Assembly: GCF_024448695.1 (NCBI RefSeq)
Contig: NZ_JAMOHY010000003.1
Location: forward strand, 186,001 to 250,000
DNA length: 64,000 nt
Source of the DNA: Stutzerimonas stutzeri
GTDB lineage: Bacteria > Pseudomonadota > Gammaproteobacteria > Pseudomonadales > Pseudomonadaceae
Direction of reading: 5' to 3'
Shown: positions 30,357-40,152 of the stretch, piece after piece
Layout of the letters: the number at the start of each line of letters is the position of its first letter
Numbering within the stretch: the stretch's first letter is position 1
Program-made: the position numbers and the translations under genes
Notes under the pieces: model-generated
Seen by the model: only the letters and a program-made list of their open reading frames with translations
Database searches by the model: none
What the model was told of the DNA's origin: nothing

Positions 30357-30398
30357 CTTTTTCCCCTTTAGACTTTTTGCTGGAGCTGACCAGGACCC

Positions 30399-30806
30399 AT
30401 GACCACTGCACCGTCAATCATAATCACCAAACCCGATCTTCAGCGGCTGGAGCGGCTGCTCGATAGCCTGGATGATTACGGTCCGGCCGCCGAGGCGCTT
30501 GAGCAGGAGTTGTCCCGTGCCCAAGTGGTCGAGCGCAGCGAGCTGCCAGCCGGTGTCGTCTCGATGAACTCGCGTGTCCACTGCCGTGAGGAAAGCGGCG
30601 GCAAGGATTACCACCTGACGCTGGTCTTCCCCCAGGATGCTGGCAAGGACGGCACCGTATCGGTGCTCGCACCGGTCGGCACTGCGCTGCTGGGCATGAC
30701 TGTCGGCCAGCATATCGACTGGCCGACACCCAGCGGCAAGGTGCTCAAGCTGACCCTGCTGGAAGTGGAATATCAGCCAGAAGCTGCGGGCGATTTCAAT
30801 CTGTAA
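30399..30806 (+). CDS. rnk: Regulator of nucleoside diphosphate kinase Rnk
   Basis: A 135-residue protein with a short N-terminal coiled-coil domain (DLQRLERLLDSLDDYG) and a GreA/GreB-type C-terminal domain (VSMNSRVHCREESGGKDYHLTLVFPQDAG, GTALLGMTVGQHIDWPTPSGK). It binds RNA polymerase like a Gre factor and affects Ndk levels. In P. aeruginosa it is linked to alginate control by AlgQ, whose gene lies at 45106. Confidence 0.9.
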   Translation: MTTAPSIIITKPDLQRLERLLDSLDDYGPAAEALEQELSRAQVVERSELPAGVVSMNSRVHCREESGGKDYHLTLVFPQDAGKDGTVSVLAPVGTALLGMTVGQHIDWPTPSGKVLKLTLLEVEYQPEAAGDFNL

Positions 30807-30815
30807 ACCGCTGTT

Positions 30816-30838
30816 CGCTGGCCTGACTCTGGCCAGCG
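30816..30838. terminator. Possible terminator hairpin between rnk and cyaA
   Basis: CGCTGGCC, 7-base loop, GGCCAGCG: a perfect 8-bp stem just behind rnk. No T tract follows, so its role as terminator is uncertain. rnk and cyaA converge here. Confidence 0.4.
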
Positions 30839-30992
30839 CTGTGCAAGGGGCATCGTGGCGCGATGCCCTGTCAAACAGTAGGCTTGAGACGTAGAGAAGT
30901 GCTCGGAAACCGCGGATGGGCTTTCTGTGCGGGTTCCCGACTTCACCACCTCGTCAATGCATTGTTCTTCGATTATCCAAAGGCAATTTTTC

Positions 30993-33818
30993 TCATATCT
31001 GGCTGGTGGCCTGATTGAGAGCCGCTTCCAGATGGGCCTTGTAGCGCAGGTATTGCACGGTCTGTGAGCGCCCGCTGCCATGCAGTGCGGAAAGATCCAG
31101 GTCGGTGATGTAGCAGGGATAGCGCTCGCCCAGTCGGCGCTGAGCCAGAATGTAACGGGCTACGGCAGCGAACAGGCCGCTGCCGTATTCCAGGCTGGAA
31201 AATTCCTGCTGGTTGCAATACAGGGTGACCTGCGAGCGACTCCGTTCACCGGGTTCGATGATTGCCTGCACGTCATGCAGGGGTGCATTGACCTCGATGC
31301 GCGGCGGATTGCGGCGTTCCACCCAGGCCGGACGCTCGCCAAGGGCCGGCATGATCCGATAGAACAGGATCTCCATGCTGGCGATACCTGTTTCATCCAG
31401 CGCCTCCTGTGCGCTGCGGCGGTGTTCCAGGGATTGCAGGAATCGCCGTAGCGGAGTCAGCAGGCTTTGCTCGTCGCGATAAGGCAAGCGCTGGCGCCAC
31501 AGGGCGTTGAATTCGTCCAGTACGCTCAGTTCGGCCTGATCACCCTCGATGCGGTAGAAGATCTGCAGGCAATCCTCCTTGCCCTGCGCCAGTATCAGGG
31601 GCAGATCATGGCCGGCCAGCAGGTTACGATCCAGATGCAGTGGGCGGTGGCGGTGATGGGCCTCACCCAGATACTCGAGCAGCGCGCCATGGTCGTTGAG
31701 CTGGGTATGGCTGATCTGCTCCGACAGCAGTTCGAATACGTGGAACTGCTGCCTGATCTGCAGCAGGTAGCGGTTGTCGCCATTCTCACCAAGCGCCTGT
31801 TGGCCGTCGCGGATGATGTCTTCCACCCGCCGCGCAATGGCCGGTCCGGTTTGCGGGGTAAAGCAGCGAACCTGTAGCCCTGGACGGTTGCCGCTCGACA
31901 GGCTGGCGAGATAGCTGCTCAGGCAGCTGGCCAGCGCCAGCGGGCCGGTGTAGCGGCTGACGATCAGTTCGTTCCAGCTGTTGAGCGTGAGCTGGTCGAT
32001 GCTCAGCACCAGGTTTTCCCGCGGCGTGTCATAGCCAGGCAGGCTTGTGCCTCTCGATGCCGGCGCCTGTTCAGGCTTGAACGGATCGAAGCCGGCGTTG
32101 ATCAGCATCAGCACCTGAGTCGGTACGGCTGCGGTGAGCAGTGTCTCTTCGCTGACGACGGGCGGCGGCATCGCAATCGTCTGGCGCAGGCCGCTCAGCA
32201 GTGCGAACAGCTCAGCTTCGGTCATGCCGCTGTCACCCGGATGGAGGGCGATATGGGTGGCGCTGCCGATGATGCCGTTGAGATGGCACCAGCCCAGCAG
32301 GGGGATCAGCTCACGGGTGCGTTTCAAGGGTGAGAAGTTGGCGATTTCCCTGGCATGCAGGCTGCCCTCGTAGAGCGCCCAGGACAGATCGCCAGCGGCG
32401 TCGTAACTCTGTACCAGTGTGAGCTGGTCCTCGGCCATGTCCGGCGAAATGCCCAGGTTGATCGCCTCGATCTTGCCGGCCTTGCGCTCGATGGCCGCTT
32501 GCAGGCGTCTGCCGATCACGCCCAGGTCACGCTCGTCGATGCTGCTGGTAATTTGCTGGCGACGGGCGAATTCGCTGAGAAAGCGGTAGGCATAGGTCAG
32601 TTCGTTGACCAGCGCCCGTCGCTCCTGTTCGACCTGCCGGGTTTTCCAGCGCCCGCGCCGATCAAGCTGGATGAACTGGCGCTCGTCCCAGCCCCAGTCG
32701 CGGCTCAGGCGTTCGAGCAGGCAGCGCTGCCAGCTTTTCTTGTGCCGGGTCGGGGGCCGGCTCAGGGGCTTGTTGACCTTCAGATACAGGCAGCGGCGCA
32801 GCAGCGCCAGGCGCTCATGGTCGTCGCGCTCGGCAAGATAGCCCTCGATCCGGCGGTAGGCGGCGATGTAGGGGTCGAGCTCGTTCAGATCCATATGCCC
32901 GCCATAGACGGCGCGCTTGAAATCCAGACTGAGGCAGCGCAGTTGCGGGTGCTCGCTGGCGTAGACCTCGATCAGCAGCAGCTTGAACAGTGACTTGTAG
33001 GGGGCTTCAAGCGCCTTGTACAGCTGCCACAGGCCTGCGCCGAGGTATTCGCCTGCCGGAATGCTGCCGAGGTTGCCCAGGTCCAGCACTTCTTCGCTGC
33101 GCACGAAACGCTTGCTGAGCAAGGCACTGACGTACTCGCCGTAGCGATGTTCTTCGTAGTCGGGGACCATCCACCAGAGCGGCGTGCGGCCGCCGAGCCA
33201 GATGGCCGTGCGGTAGAACTCATCCAGGAGCAGATAATGCTGGGTGGTGCCGCAATCTTCGGAGGTCAGCCTGGTTTCGCGCTGGCCCTGGACAAAACGT
33301 TCCGGGTTGACCAGAAAGAAATGTGCCTCGCTGCCCAGGCTTGCTGCCCAGGCCTGCAGCATGTCGCATTTCTTGCGCAGCTCGCCGAGCTGCTGCGGCG
33401 ACAGTTGCGGGTCGTGGCAAACCCAGACATCCACATCACTCTGCTCTTCCTGGGCGATGGTCCCCAGGCTGCCCATGAGGAACAGGCCCTGAATCGGCTG
33501 GGAGGGTTTTCCACGCTGGGGCTTGTGGGAGAACGATCGGCTCAGGCGCTGCGCCTCGGCCAGTATCTCGGCGTCCGGCTCGAACTCGGCCAGGCCGGCT
33601 GGCACGGTGGCGGAAACATAGCCCGGAAGGATCGGATGGTTGACGTGAAACAGCAGCGGCAACAGTTTGAGCACCGGCTGTTGGCGTGGCGACAGCGTTT
33701 CCAGTGCCCGCTCCAGGCGCCCTTTGTTGATCGTCAGAAAGCGCGTGCGCAGCGACGCCAGCACCTTGCGGTCGATGCCGTCTTCGAGAACGGGGCGGAT
33801 TTCATGAATGCGGGTCAT
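30993..33818 (-). CDS. cyaA: Class I adenylate cyclase CyaA
   Basis: A 941-residue protein. The N-terminal catalytic part carries LFLMGSLGTIAQEEQSDVDVWVCHD (nucleotidyltransferase GS..DVDVW motif) and WLGGRTPLWWMVPDYEE, typical of enterobacterial-type class I cyclases. The C-terminal half is the regulatory domain. It makes cAMP for Vfr/CRP. I start at ATG 33818 (MTRIHEIRPVLEDGIDRK); the frame is open 20 codons upstream, but those codons lie in a degenerate repeat remnant. Confidence 0.92.
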   Translation of the reverse strand: MTRIHEIRPVLEDGIDRKVLASLRTRFLTINKGRLERALETLSPRQQPVLKLLPLLFHVNHPILPGYVSATVPAGLAEFEPDAEILAEAQRLSRSFSHKPQRGKPSQPIQGLFLMGSLGTIAQEEQSDVDVWVCHDPQLSPQQLGELRKKCDMLQAWAASLGSEAHFFLVNPERFVQGQRETRLTSEDCGTTQHYLLLDEFYRTAIWLGGRTPLWWMVPDYEEHRYGEYVSALLSKRFVRSEEVLDLGNLGSIPAGEYLGAGLWQLYKALEAPYKSLFKLLLIEVYASEHPQLRCLSLDFKRAVYGGHMDLNELDPYIAAYRRIEGYLAERDDHERLALLRRCLYLKVNKPLSRPPTRHKKSWQRCLLERLSRDWGWDERQFIQLDRRGRWKTRQVEQERRALVNELTYAYRFLSEFARRQQITSSIDERDLGVIGRRLQAAIERKAGKIEAINLGISPDMAEDQLTLVQSYDAAGDLSWALYEGSLHAREIANFSPLKRTRELIPLLGWCHLNGIIGSATHIALHPGDSGMTEAELFALLSGLRQTIAMPPPVVSEETLLTAAVPTQVLMLINAGFDPFKPEQAPASRGTSLPGYDTPRENLVLSIDQLTLNSWNELIVSRYTGPLALASCLSSYLASLSSGNRPGLQVRCFTPQTGPAIARRVEDIIRDGQQALGENGDNRYLLQIRQQFHVFELLSEQISHTQLNDHGALLEYLGEAHHRHRPLHLDRNLLAGHDLPLILAQGKEDCLQIFYRIEGDQAELSVLDEFNALWRQRLPYRDEQSLLTPLRRFLQSLEHRRSAQEALDETGIASMEILFYRIMPALGERPAWVERRNPPRIEVNAPLHDVQAIIEPGERSRSQVTLYCNQQEFSSLEYGSGLFAAVARYILAQRRLGERYPCYITDLDLSALHGSGRSQTVQYLRYKAHLEAALNQATSQI

Positions 33819-33847
33819 GGATATTTTCGTACAGATCGCGGGGCTGG

Positions 33848-33933
33848 CAGGCTGTTGAAAACTCTCTGGGCTGGTCACAGAGCCTCAAAACAGGCTCGGC
33901 AACTCACTTGGCTGACGCAGTTTCAATGGCCTG
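33848..33933. repeat. Degenerate, internally deleted copy of the 241-bp MITE-like element
   Basis: It begins CAGGCTGTTGAAAACTCTCT and contains AAAACAGGCTCGG and CTTGGCTGAC. It matches the left part of the element at 51540 base for base at most positions, then jumps to a TTTCAATGGCCTG end resembling its right terminus. It lies 30 bp before the cyaA start. Confidence 0.6.
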
Positions 33934-34042
33934 CCTGCACCCATCATCGGCCAGTCAACGCCGGGCTTGAGCAGGCGGCGACGACTGGCGCTCAGAGGGT
34001 GTCAGCGGCTCTCGTGATAGTGTCGCACCACTACGAATCGAC

Positions 34043-34288
34043 TCAGGCCTCAGCGGTCTCTGTGAGGATGGTCAGCAGTGTCTGTGCCTGCTCCGCCGCA
34101 TCGCGGCCAAGGCTGGTGAGATAGCCGCCGTCTGGCTGGCTGGTCAACCCCTTCTGGTGCAGGCGCTCGAAGGCGGCGATGGTGGATGGGCTGGCGTTGT
34201 GATGAACCTTGAGGCCTTCCTGAAGGTTTTCCAGGTTGAACTGGCACAGTACGTCCAGTTCGGCGATTTGCTCGGGGGTATACGACAT
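34043..34288 (-). CDS. TIGR02647-family conserved hypothetical protein
   Basis: An 81-residue soluble protein (SYTPEQIAELDVLCQFNLENLQEGLKVH..., GYLTSLGRDAAEQAQTLLTIL) conserved in pseudomonads as a short winged-helix-like protein of unknown role. A GAGGAACGAGC ribosome site precedes the ATG. It lies upstream of cyaA on the same strand. Confidence 0.75.
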   Translation of the reverse strand: MSYTPEQIAELDVLCQFNLENLQEGLKVHHNASPSTIAAFERLHQKGLTSQPDGGYLTSLGRDAAEQAQTLLTILTETAEA

Positions 34289-34391
34289 GCTCGTTCCTCG
34301 GATGGTGGGCGCTGGCGCCCCGTGTGCTGAGTGTAATGGGAGAACGCATCCCTGGCTTGATCCATGTCTTGCAGGCTGGTGAAACCTCAGG

Positions 34392-34811
34392 CTATTCCGG
34401 TAGCTCAGGCAGGTTGCGCAGCATGGTTTCGTAGGCCTCGGTGTCGAACGCTCGATCTTCGTCGAGCATCTGGCGAATTTCCTGCGCCAGCACCAGCGCC
34501 ATCATGTGCAGGCTCTCATCGCGTTCGTAACCAACCAGCGTCAGCTTGTTCAGCGTGGCCTGGGTCGCCGCCGGCTCGCCGGCTTCCAGCTGGTTTTCGA
34601 TGGCCTGTATCAGGGTGGATTCGGCGAAGGCTTCGTCGTCGTGCGGTTCGGACATGGCGCGGTTCTCGGGTGGCAGTGGATTTTCTTCGTCCAACTGGCA
34701 AAGGGTGCAGCCACCGTCATCCGGGCGGCTGGTTTCGATGTAGCGTACCCGGCGGCTGCCGCTCTGGCGATCGGCATCGACGCGAAAACGTGGGCGGTCT
34801 GATTTCGGCAT
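34392..34811 (-). CDS. Conserved hypothetical protein
   Basis: A 139-residue acidic, soluble protein. The N-terminal part is basic (PKSDRPRFRVDADRQSGSRRVRYIE) with a lone CTLC pair, followed by helical segments (TLIQAIENQLEAGEPAATQATLNKLT; MMALVLAQEIRQMLDEDRAFD). The CxxC is not part of a larger metal motif that I can see. Ribosome site GGAGGGAC. Function unknown; its place between cyaA and argH resembles small hypotheticals in other Pseudomonas. Confidence 0.65.
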   Translation of the reverse strand: MPKSDRPRFRVDADRQSGSRRVRYIETSRPDDGGCTLCQLDEENPLPPENRAMSEPHDDEAFAESTLIQAIENQLEAGEPAATQATLNKLTLVGYERDESLHMMALVLAQEIRQMLDEDRAFDTEAYETMLRNLPELPE

Positions 34812-34856
34812 GGCAACGTCCCTCCGCTGATGGTGTCCGGCAGCTCGCGCGGTGTT

Positions 34857-35384
34857 TTAGTCGATGAAGCTCAGCGCCAGACACAGCATGCCGAATACCG
34901 ACCATACCAGCGAGAAGATGAGTGGTGTACGCAGCGAGAACAACAAAGTGCGCTTGTAGCGCCTGCCGCCTGCGGGGCTGTCGCCTTCGCCGAACAGTGC
35001 CGACTCGTTGTTTGGCAGTATGCCGACGCGGCCCTCGCGTTGCAGCAGTTCGGCCTGCTTCTGGTGCCAGCGCTCGATGACCTCGAAATTGGATTTGATA
35101 CCTGGCATCGCATGCAGGGATGTAATCAGGCCCAGCAATGCCAGTACTGCCGGAACCACCAGGCGAAACAGGTTCCCCCAGTCTGGATTGCTGTTGGCCA
35201 TCGTCGAGGCGAACGCGATCATCAGGAAGGACTGCGAGGACAAATAGGCACTGGTTCGTTCTGCCAGCAATGAGGATTCGAAGTGAATTTCCGAGCGGTA
35301 GAACATCAGGCGTTCCCTGGGTGACTCGAAAAGCTCGCCGCCCTGAGTGTCCTGGTTCAGCAGCAGTGTACGAAGGTCAGTCAT
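34857..35384 (-). CDS. Membrane protein of unknown function
   Basis: A 175-residue protein with an N-terminal soluble part (FESPRERLMFYRSEIHFESSLLAERTSAYLSSQ), two adjacent hydrophobic segments around residues 50-95, a cytoplasmic loop and one C-terminal membrane helix (IFSLVWSVFGMLCLALSFI). No motif recognised. It lies 46 bp upstream of the previous hypothetical gene and may be co-transcribed with it. Confidence 0.65.
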   Translation of the reverse strand: MTDLRTLLLNQDTQGGELFESPRERLMFYRSEIHFESSLLAERTSAYLSSQSFLMIAFASTMANSNPDWGNLFRLVVPAVLALLGLITSLHAMPGIKSNFEVIERWHQKQAELLQREGRVGILPNNESALFGEGDSPAGGRRYKRTLLFSLRTPLIFSLVWSVFGMLCLALSFID

Positions 35385-35472
35385 GCCGGTCCCGGTAAGG
35401 TCAAGGGCTGCGACTTTTTGCCAGCCGATGCTTGTAGGTCATGTCTGCCGCCGCGGAGTTCCGGTCGCGGGC

Positions 35473-36627
35473 TCAGCGTTCCACCGGTAAATGGCGACCT
35501 TTGTCGGGATGAGCATCGCGGCACTGCCAGAGCAGCAAGGCCAATGCCAGATAGGCCAGCGTCCAGCAGCCGGCGGCGAGCAGCAGCCAGCCCGTGTGTT
35601 GCCAGCCCAGCAGTGCCGGGGCGATACGCGCCAGTGCCGCCAGGCTTATCAGCAACGCCAGCGGATGAATCCAGCGCCGCGCGGCAGGATCACGAAAGCG
35701 TTGGACCAGTCGCGTGCGCGCCATCACGCCAAAGGTCAGGCTGCCCAGCGCACCGACGCTCAGGGCGTGCAGGGTGGCGGTCGCGGGGAGCGTCGGGATG
35801 ATCGCGCTCAGACCGAGCAGCAGCAGGCCGAGGGCAAGCCAGGCATAGCCGAGCAGCAGCACCAGCAGGTCCATCCGTGTCCGGCAATGCCAGGGCTGCC
35901 AGCGCAGCAGGCGGATGGCGGTAAGCACGCTGGCGGCAATCAGAGTGGCTCCGGCCAGGCGTTGGAGCAGTATCCAGGGCATGGGCGCGAGCAGCAGCGC
36001 GAAAGCGAGCAGGATCAGCACTGCGCCTTCCAGGTGCGGCTGTACGCGAGCGTCCAGCCGTCGCCCTTCATTTTGCGCATGGCCGGCGAGTGCCGGTGCG
36101 ATGATGCGCCCGCCCATGAAGAACAGCAGGGCGGCGAGCAGCAGCAGCGCCTCGTGCTGCAACAGACGAACCAGGCCCTGATCGAGGCCGCTGGCGGTGA
36201 CGGCACTGAGCAGGGCAAGCCCGCCGACCACCGGCGCGACGGACTGGTTGCGCCACTTTTTAGCGGCACCGATAAAGCGCGGCAGCACCTTCCAGGCGAG
36301 CCCGCTGGCGAACAGCAGCGTAGCGCCGAGCGCCAGCCAGGAGCCGGGCCAGAACAGCGAGCCGAACCGCGCCAGCAGCCAGCAGGCCAGCAGCGCAAGT
36401 GTCACCCGCAAGGGTTGCGGGCCGAGCAGGTAGCCGGCAATCACCGCCAGGGCGAAGCCGAAGAGCATTTCCTGAGCATGTCCGGCGGGCGTGGCCAGCC
36501 CCGGCAGGGCAGGGATCAGGCCGAGGATTGTCAGTACCGAGACCGGCAGCAGCAGGGCCGCATACAGCGCGGCGGCAGGGAAGAACCAGGCGTTGGCGAA
36601 AGGAAGGCGCGGTTTGCGCGGGTGCAT
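35473..36627 (-). CDS. NnrS-family membrane protein
   Basis: A 384-residue protein with about ten to twelve hydrophobic helices. The GHAQEMLFGFALAVIAGYLLG stretch and FMGGRIIAP, and later LHALSVGALGSLTFGVMART, are NnrS signatures. NnrS is a haem- and copper-containing protein that relieves nitrosative stress in denitrifiers, which suits a member of the P. stutzeri group. Ribosome site GGAGG precedes the ATG. Inner membrane. Confidence 0.85.
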   Translation of the reverse strand: MHPRKPRLPFANAWFFPAAALYAALLLPVSVLTILGLIPALPGLATPAGHAQEMLFGFALAVIAGYLLGPQPLRVTLALLACWLLARFGSLFWPGSWLALGATLLFASGLAWKVLPRFIGAAKKWRNQSVAPVVGGLALLSAVTASGLDQGLVRLLQHEALLLLAALLFFMGGRIIAPALAGHAQNEGRRLDARVQPHLEGAVLILLAFALLLAPMPWILLQRLAGATLIAASVLTAIRLLRWQPWHCRTRMDLLVLLLGYAWLALGLLLLGLSAIIPTLPATATLHALSVGALGSLTFGVMARTRLVQRFRDPAARRWIHPLALLISLAALARIAPALLGWQHTGWLLLAAGCWTLAYLALALLLWQCRDAHPDKGRHLPVER

Positions 36628-36673
36628 GGGCGCCTCCGGTTCGGAGCGGGCAGGCGCCCGCTACGGGCGTGGG

Positions 36674-38068
36674 TCAGCGGCTGGCGAGCAGGTCCCTGCC
36701 GCGCTGCACGGCGGTGCGTACCTGATTCGGTGCGGTGCCGCCGATATGGTCACGGGCGTTGACCGAGCCTTCCAGCGTCAGCACGGCGAACACGTCGTCG
36801 TCGATCTGGTCGCTGAACTGGCGCAGCTCGTCGAGGCTCATCTCGGCCAGGTCCTTGCCGGTCTGCACGCCGTACTTCACGGCATGGCCGACGATCTCGT
36901 GGCAGTCACGGAACGGCAGACCCTTGCGTACGAGGTAGTCGGCAAGATCCGTGGCGGTGGAGAAGCCGCGCAGGGCCGCTTCACGCATGATTTCGCGTCG
37001 GGGCTTGATCGCCGGAACCATGTCGGCGAAGGCACGCAGGCTGTCGCGCAGGGTGTCGGCGGCGTCGAACAGCGGCTCCTTGTCTTCCTGGTTGTCCTTG
37101 TTATACGCCAGCGGCTGGCCCTTCATCAGCACCAGCAGGCCGGCCAGTGCGCCGAACACGCGACCGGTCTTGCCACGCACCAGCTCCGGCACGTCCGGGT
37201 TCTTCTTCTGCGGCATGATCGAGGAGCCGGTGCAGAAGCGGTCGGGCAGGTCGATGAACTGGAACTGCGCGCTGGTCCAGAGCACCAGCTCTTCGGAGAA
37301 GCGCGACAGGTGCATCATGGCGACCGAGGCGGCGGCGCAGAATTCGATGGCGAAGTCGCGGTCCGAGACGCCGTCCAGCGAGTTGCCGGAGATGGCCTCG
37401 AAGCCCAGCAGCTCGCAGGTGATCTCGCGCTGGATCGGGTAGGTGGTGCCGGCCAGCGCGGCGCTGCCCAAGGGCATGCGGTTGGTGCGCTTGCGGCAGT
37501 CGACCAGACGCTCGTAATCGCGCGACAGCATCTCGAACCAGGCCAGCAAATGGTGGCCGAAAGTCACTGGTTGCGCGGTCTGCAGGTGGGTGAAGCCGGG
37601 CATGATGGTGCCCGCTTCGGCTTCCGCCAGGCCCAGCAGGCCTTCTTGAAGGCGGGTGATTTCGCCGAGGATCAGGTCGATTTCGTCACGCAGCCACAGG
37701 CGGATGTCGGTGGCGACCTGGTCGTTGCGCGAGCGGCCGGTGTGCAGCTTCTTTCCGGTGACGCCGATGCGGTCGGTCAGGCGCGCCTCGATGTTCATGT
37801 GCACGTCTTCCAGATCGACGCGCCATTCGAAGGTGCCGGCTTCAATCTCGCTCTGTATGTCTTTCAGATTGGCGATGATCTCGTCGCGTTCGGCATCGGT
37901 CAGCACGCCGGCCTTTTCCAGCATGGTGGCGTGGGCGATGGAGCCCATGATGTCGTGGCGGTAGAGGCGCTTGTCGAACTCGACGGAGGCGGTGAATCGG
38001 GCGACGAAGGCGTCGACGGGCTCGCTGAAACGGCCGCCCCAGGACTGGTTGGTCTTGTCGGTGCTCAT
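36674..38068 (-). CDS. argH: Argininosuccinate lyase
   Basis: A 464-residue fumarase/aspartase-fold enzyme. The signature [12 protein letters not shown], plus [17 protein letters not shown] and [18 protein letters not shown], are all intact. It splits argininosuccinate to arginine and fumarate. Start at ATG 38068 ([14 protein letters not shown]) is the family start. Divergent from algZ. Confidence 0.95.
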   Translation of the reverse strand: MSTDKTNQSWGGRFSEPVDAFVARFTASVEFDKRLYRHDIMGSIAHATMLEKAGVLTDAERDEIIANLKDIQSEIEAGTFEWRVDLEDVHMNIEARLTDRIGVTGKKLHTGRSRNDQVATDIRLWLRDEIDLILGEITRLQEGLLGLAEAEAGTIMPGFTHLQTAQPVTFGHHLLAWFEMLSRDYERLVDCRKRTNRMPLGSAALAGTTYPIQREITCELLGFEAISGNSLDGVSDRDFAIEFCAAASVAMMHLSRFSEELVLWTSAQFQFIDLPDRFCTGSSIMPQKKNPDVPELVRGKTGRVFGALAGLLVLMKGQPLAYNKDNQEDKEPLFDAADTLRDSLRAFADMVPAIKPRREIMREAALRGFSTATDLADYLVRKGLPFRDCHEIVGHAVKYGVQTGKDLAEMSLDELRQFSDQIDDDVFAVLTLEGSVNARDHIGGTAPNQVRTAVQRGRDLLASR

Positions 38069-38235
38069 GAATGCGCTCGCTGAAATCGGGAACTGTAAAG
38101 GCGCGGATGATAACAGGGTTGGCCGTCGTCTCGGAGGCATGGCGAACAGTGCGCTGGACAGCATTTCCGAACTTTGCCTGCAACTCCGTGCAGCAGCTCC
38201 TTGCGGTCATGCCGAGGCACGCCGACACTGCTGCC

Positions 38236-39300
38236 ATGCAGACAATCCCGCAAAAAACCGCGCCCCCGACGGATGATTTCTTCGTGCCCGAGCTGTGCCA
38301 GCCCGAGGCGCTGCTTGGCCTGGTACTGCTGGCCGAGCTGCTCGTACTGGTGCTGGTGCTGGCCCAGCCGATGCAGCCGGGCTTCGATTGGGTGCGGCTG
38401 GCGCTGGCGTCACTGTTCGTGCAATGGGTCATGCTGCTGTCGGTCGGGCTGACCTGCCGGCTGCGACCGCTGCTGGCCAGGTTGTCGCCGTGGTTGGCCG
38501 GGCTCGTCTGTTGTGCGTTGGTGGTGGGCCTGACGCTGGCGTGCACAGCCGTGGCGGACATCTATCAGTTGGGCGGGCCGCTGTCGCGTGAGGGTGAAGT
38601 AAACCTCTACCTGCGTCATGCGCTGATCAGCCTGATCATGTCAGGCCTTCTGCTGCGTTATTTCTACCTGCAAAGCCAGTGGAGGCGTCAGGAACAGGCC
38701 GAGCTGCGTGCGCGCATCGAGTCGCTGCAGGCGCGCATTCGGCCGCACTTCCTGTTCAACAGCCTGAACAGCATTGCCAGCCTGATCGCGACCGATCCGC
38801 CGCAGGCCGAACAGGCCGTGCTGGACCTGGCCGATCTGTTTCGCGCCAGCCTGGCCCGCCCCGGTACGCTGGTGCCCTGGCGCGAAGAGCTGGAGCTGTC
38901 GCGGCGCTATCTGTCCATCGAACACTATCGTCTCGGTGACCGGCTGCAGGTGGAGTGGCAGGTGGACGGCGTTCCTGAAGATCTGCCCATTCCACAACTG
39001 ACCCTGCAGCCGTTGCTGGAAAATGCGCTGATACATGGAATCCAGCCGCGCATCGAGGGCGGCACGGTCGGTGTGGCGGCCTATTATGCCGATGGCGTAT
39101 TTCACTTGCAGGTCAGCAACCCCTTCGACGAGACCGCTCAAGCGCAGCCGTCCCGAGGCACCCGGCAGGCGCTGCACAATATAGACGCTCGACTAACGGC
39201 ACTTTTCGGTCCTGCGGCGAGTCTCAGCGTGGAGCGGCGTAACGCCCGTTACTACACTTGTCTACGCTATCCATGTGCGACACAAAAGCAGGAAGCCTGA
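38236..39300 (+). CDS. algZ: Sensor histidine kinase AlgZ (FimS), LytS-type
   Basis: A 354-residue protein. Four hydrophobic helices occur in the first 140 residues, then a short coiled coil (QEQAELRARIESLQARI) leads into RPHFLFNSLNSI, the His-containing box of LytS-like kinases, followed by LTLQPLLENALIHGI (N box). A clear G-rich ATP lid is absent, as reported for AlgZ. With AlgR it controls alginate, type IV pili and virulence-type genes in pseudomonads. The ribosome site is weak, so the exact start is less certain. Confidence 0.87.
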   Translation: MQTIPQKTAPPTDDFFVPELCQPEALLGLVLLAELLVLVLVLAQPMQPGFDWVRLALASLFVQWVMLLSVGLTCRLRPLLARLSPWLAGLVCCALVVGLTLACTAVADIYQLGGPLSREGEVNLYLRHALISLIMSGLLLRYFYLQSQWRRQEQAELRARIESLQARIRPHFLFNSLNSIASLIATDPPQAEQAVLDLADLFRASLARPGTLVPWREELELSRRYLSIEHYRLGDRLQVEWQVDGVPEDLPIPQLTLQPLLENALIHGIQPRIEGGTVGVAAYYADGVFHLQVSNPFDETAQAQPSRGTRQALHNIDARLTALFGPAASLSVERRNARYYTCLRYPCATQKQEA

Positions 39301-39305
39301 TCCAT

Positions 39306-40052
39306 ATGAATGTGCTGATTGTCGATGACGAACCTCTGGCCCGCGAGCGCCTCGGCCGCCTGGTAGGTGAACTTGACGGCTATCGTGTCCTGGAACCTTC
39401 CGCCAGCAATGGCGAAGAGGCCCTCACCCTGATCGAGGAATTGCGGCCTGATATCGTCCTGCTGGATATCCGCATGCCGGGCCTCGACGGGCTGCAGGTG
39501 GCCGCCAAGCTGTGCGAACGCGATGCGCCTCCTGCGGTGATTTTCTGCACCGCCCATGACGAATTTGCTGTTGAGGCATTCCAGGTCAGTGCGGTTGGCT
39601 ATCTGGTCAAGCCGGTACGTCCGGAGCATCTGGCCGAAGCGCTGCAAAAGGCCGAGCGTCCGAACCGCGTCCAGCTCGCGGCACTCACCCGACCCGCGGC
39701 GATTGCCGGCAACGGGCCACGCAGCCATATCAGTGCGCGCACGCGCAAGGGCATCGAGCTGATTCCGCTGGCCCAGGTGATTTACTTCATAGCTGATCAC
39801 AAGTACGTCACCTTGCGGCACGAAAACGGAGAGGTGCTGCTGGATGAACCGCTGAAAGCGCTGGAAGACGAGTTTGGCGAGCGTTTCGTGCGTGTCCATC
39901 GCAACGCGCTGGTCTACCGTGACCGCATCGAGCGCCTGCAGCGCACCCCGCTGGGCCATTTTCAGCTGTTTCTCAAGGGGCTCGAAGGCGAGCCGCTGAC
40001 CGTCAGCCGACGGCATGTTGCAGGTGTGCGTAAATTGATGAGCACGCTATAG
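39306..40052 (+). CDS. algR: Response regulator AlgR
   Basis: A 248-residue protein with a receiver domain (acidic pocket Asp8-Asp9, phosphoacceptor Asp54 in VLLDIRMPG, Lys in YLVKPVR) and a C-terminal LytTR DNA-binding domain (SHISARTRKGIELIPLAQVIYF, FVRVHRNALV). It lies 5 bp behind algZ. Length equals the P. aeruginosa protein. Confidence 0.95.
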   Translation: MNVLIVDDEPLARERLGRLVGELDGYRVLEPSASNGEEALTLIEELRPDIVLLDIRMPGLDGLQVAAKLCERDAPPAVIFCTAHDEFAVEAFQVSAVGYLVKPVRPEHLAEALQKAERPNRVQLAALTRPAAIAGNGPRSHISARTRKGIELIPLAQVIYFIADHKYVTLRHENGEVLLDEPLKALEDEFGERFVRVHRNALVYRDRIERLQRTPLGHFQLFLKGLEGEPLTVSRRHVAGVRKLMSTL

Positions 40053-40152
40053 CCACAGCTCATTGCTTGAACCGCTTCCTTGATTCCTGCCAACCCAGTG
40101 ACAGGATCGGGCCTGTTATCATCGCCGGCAATTCATTGTTCTGGAATTGTCC

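Noticed and set aside
36491..38083. 530-codon plus-strand frame opposite argH
   Set aside because: Shadow of argH in a GC-rich genome; low-complexity composition and no ribosome site context.
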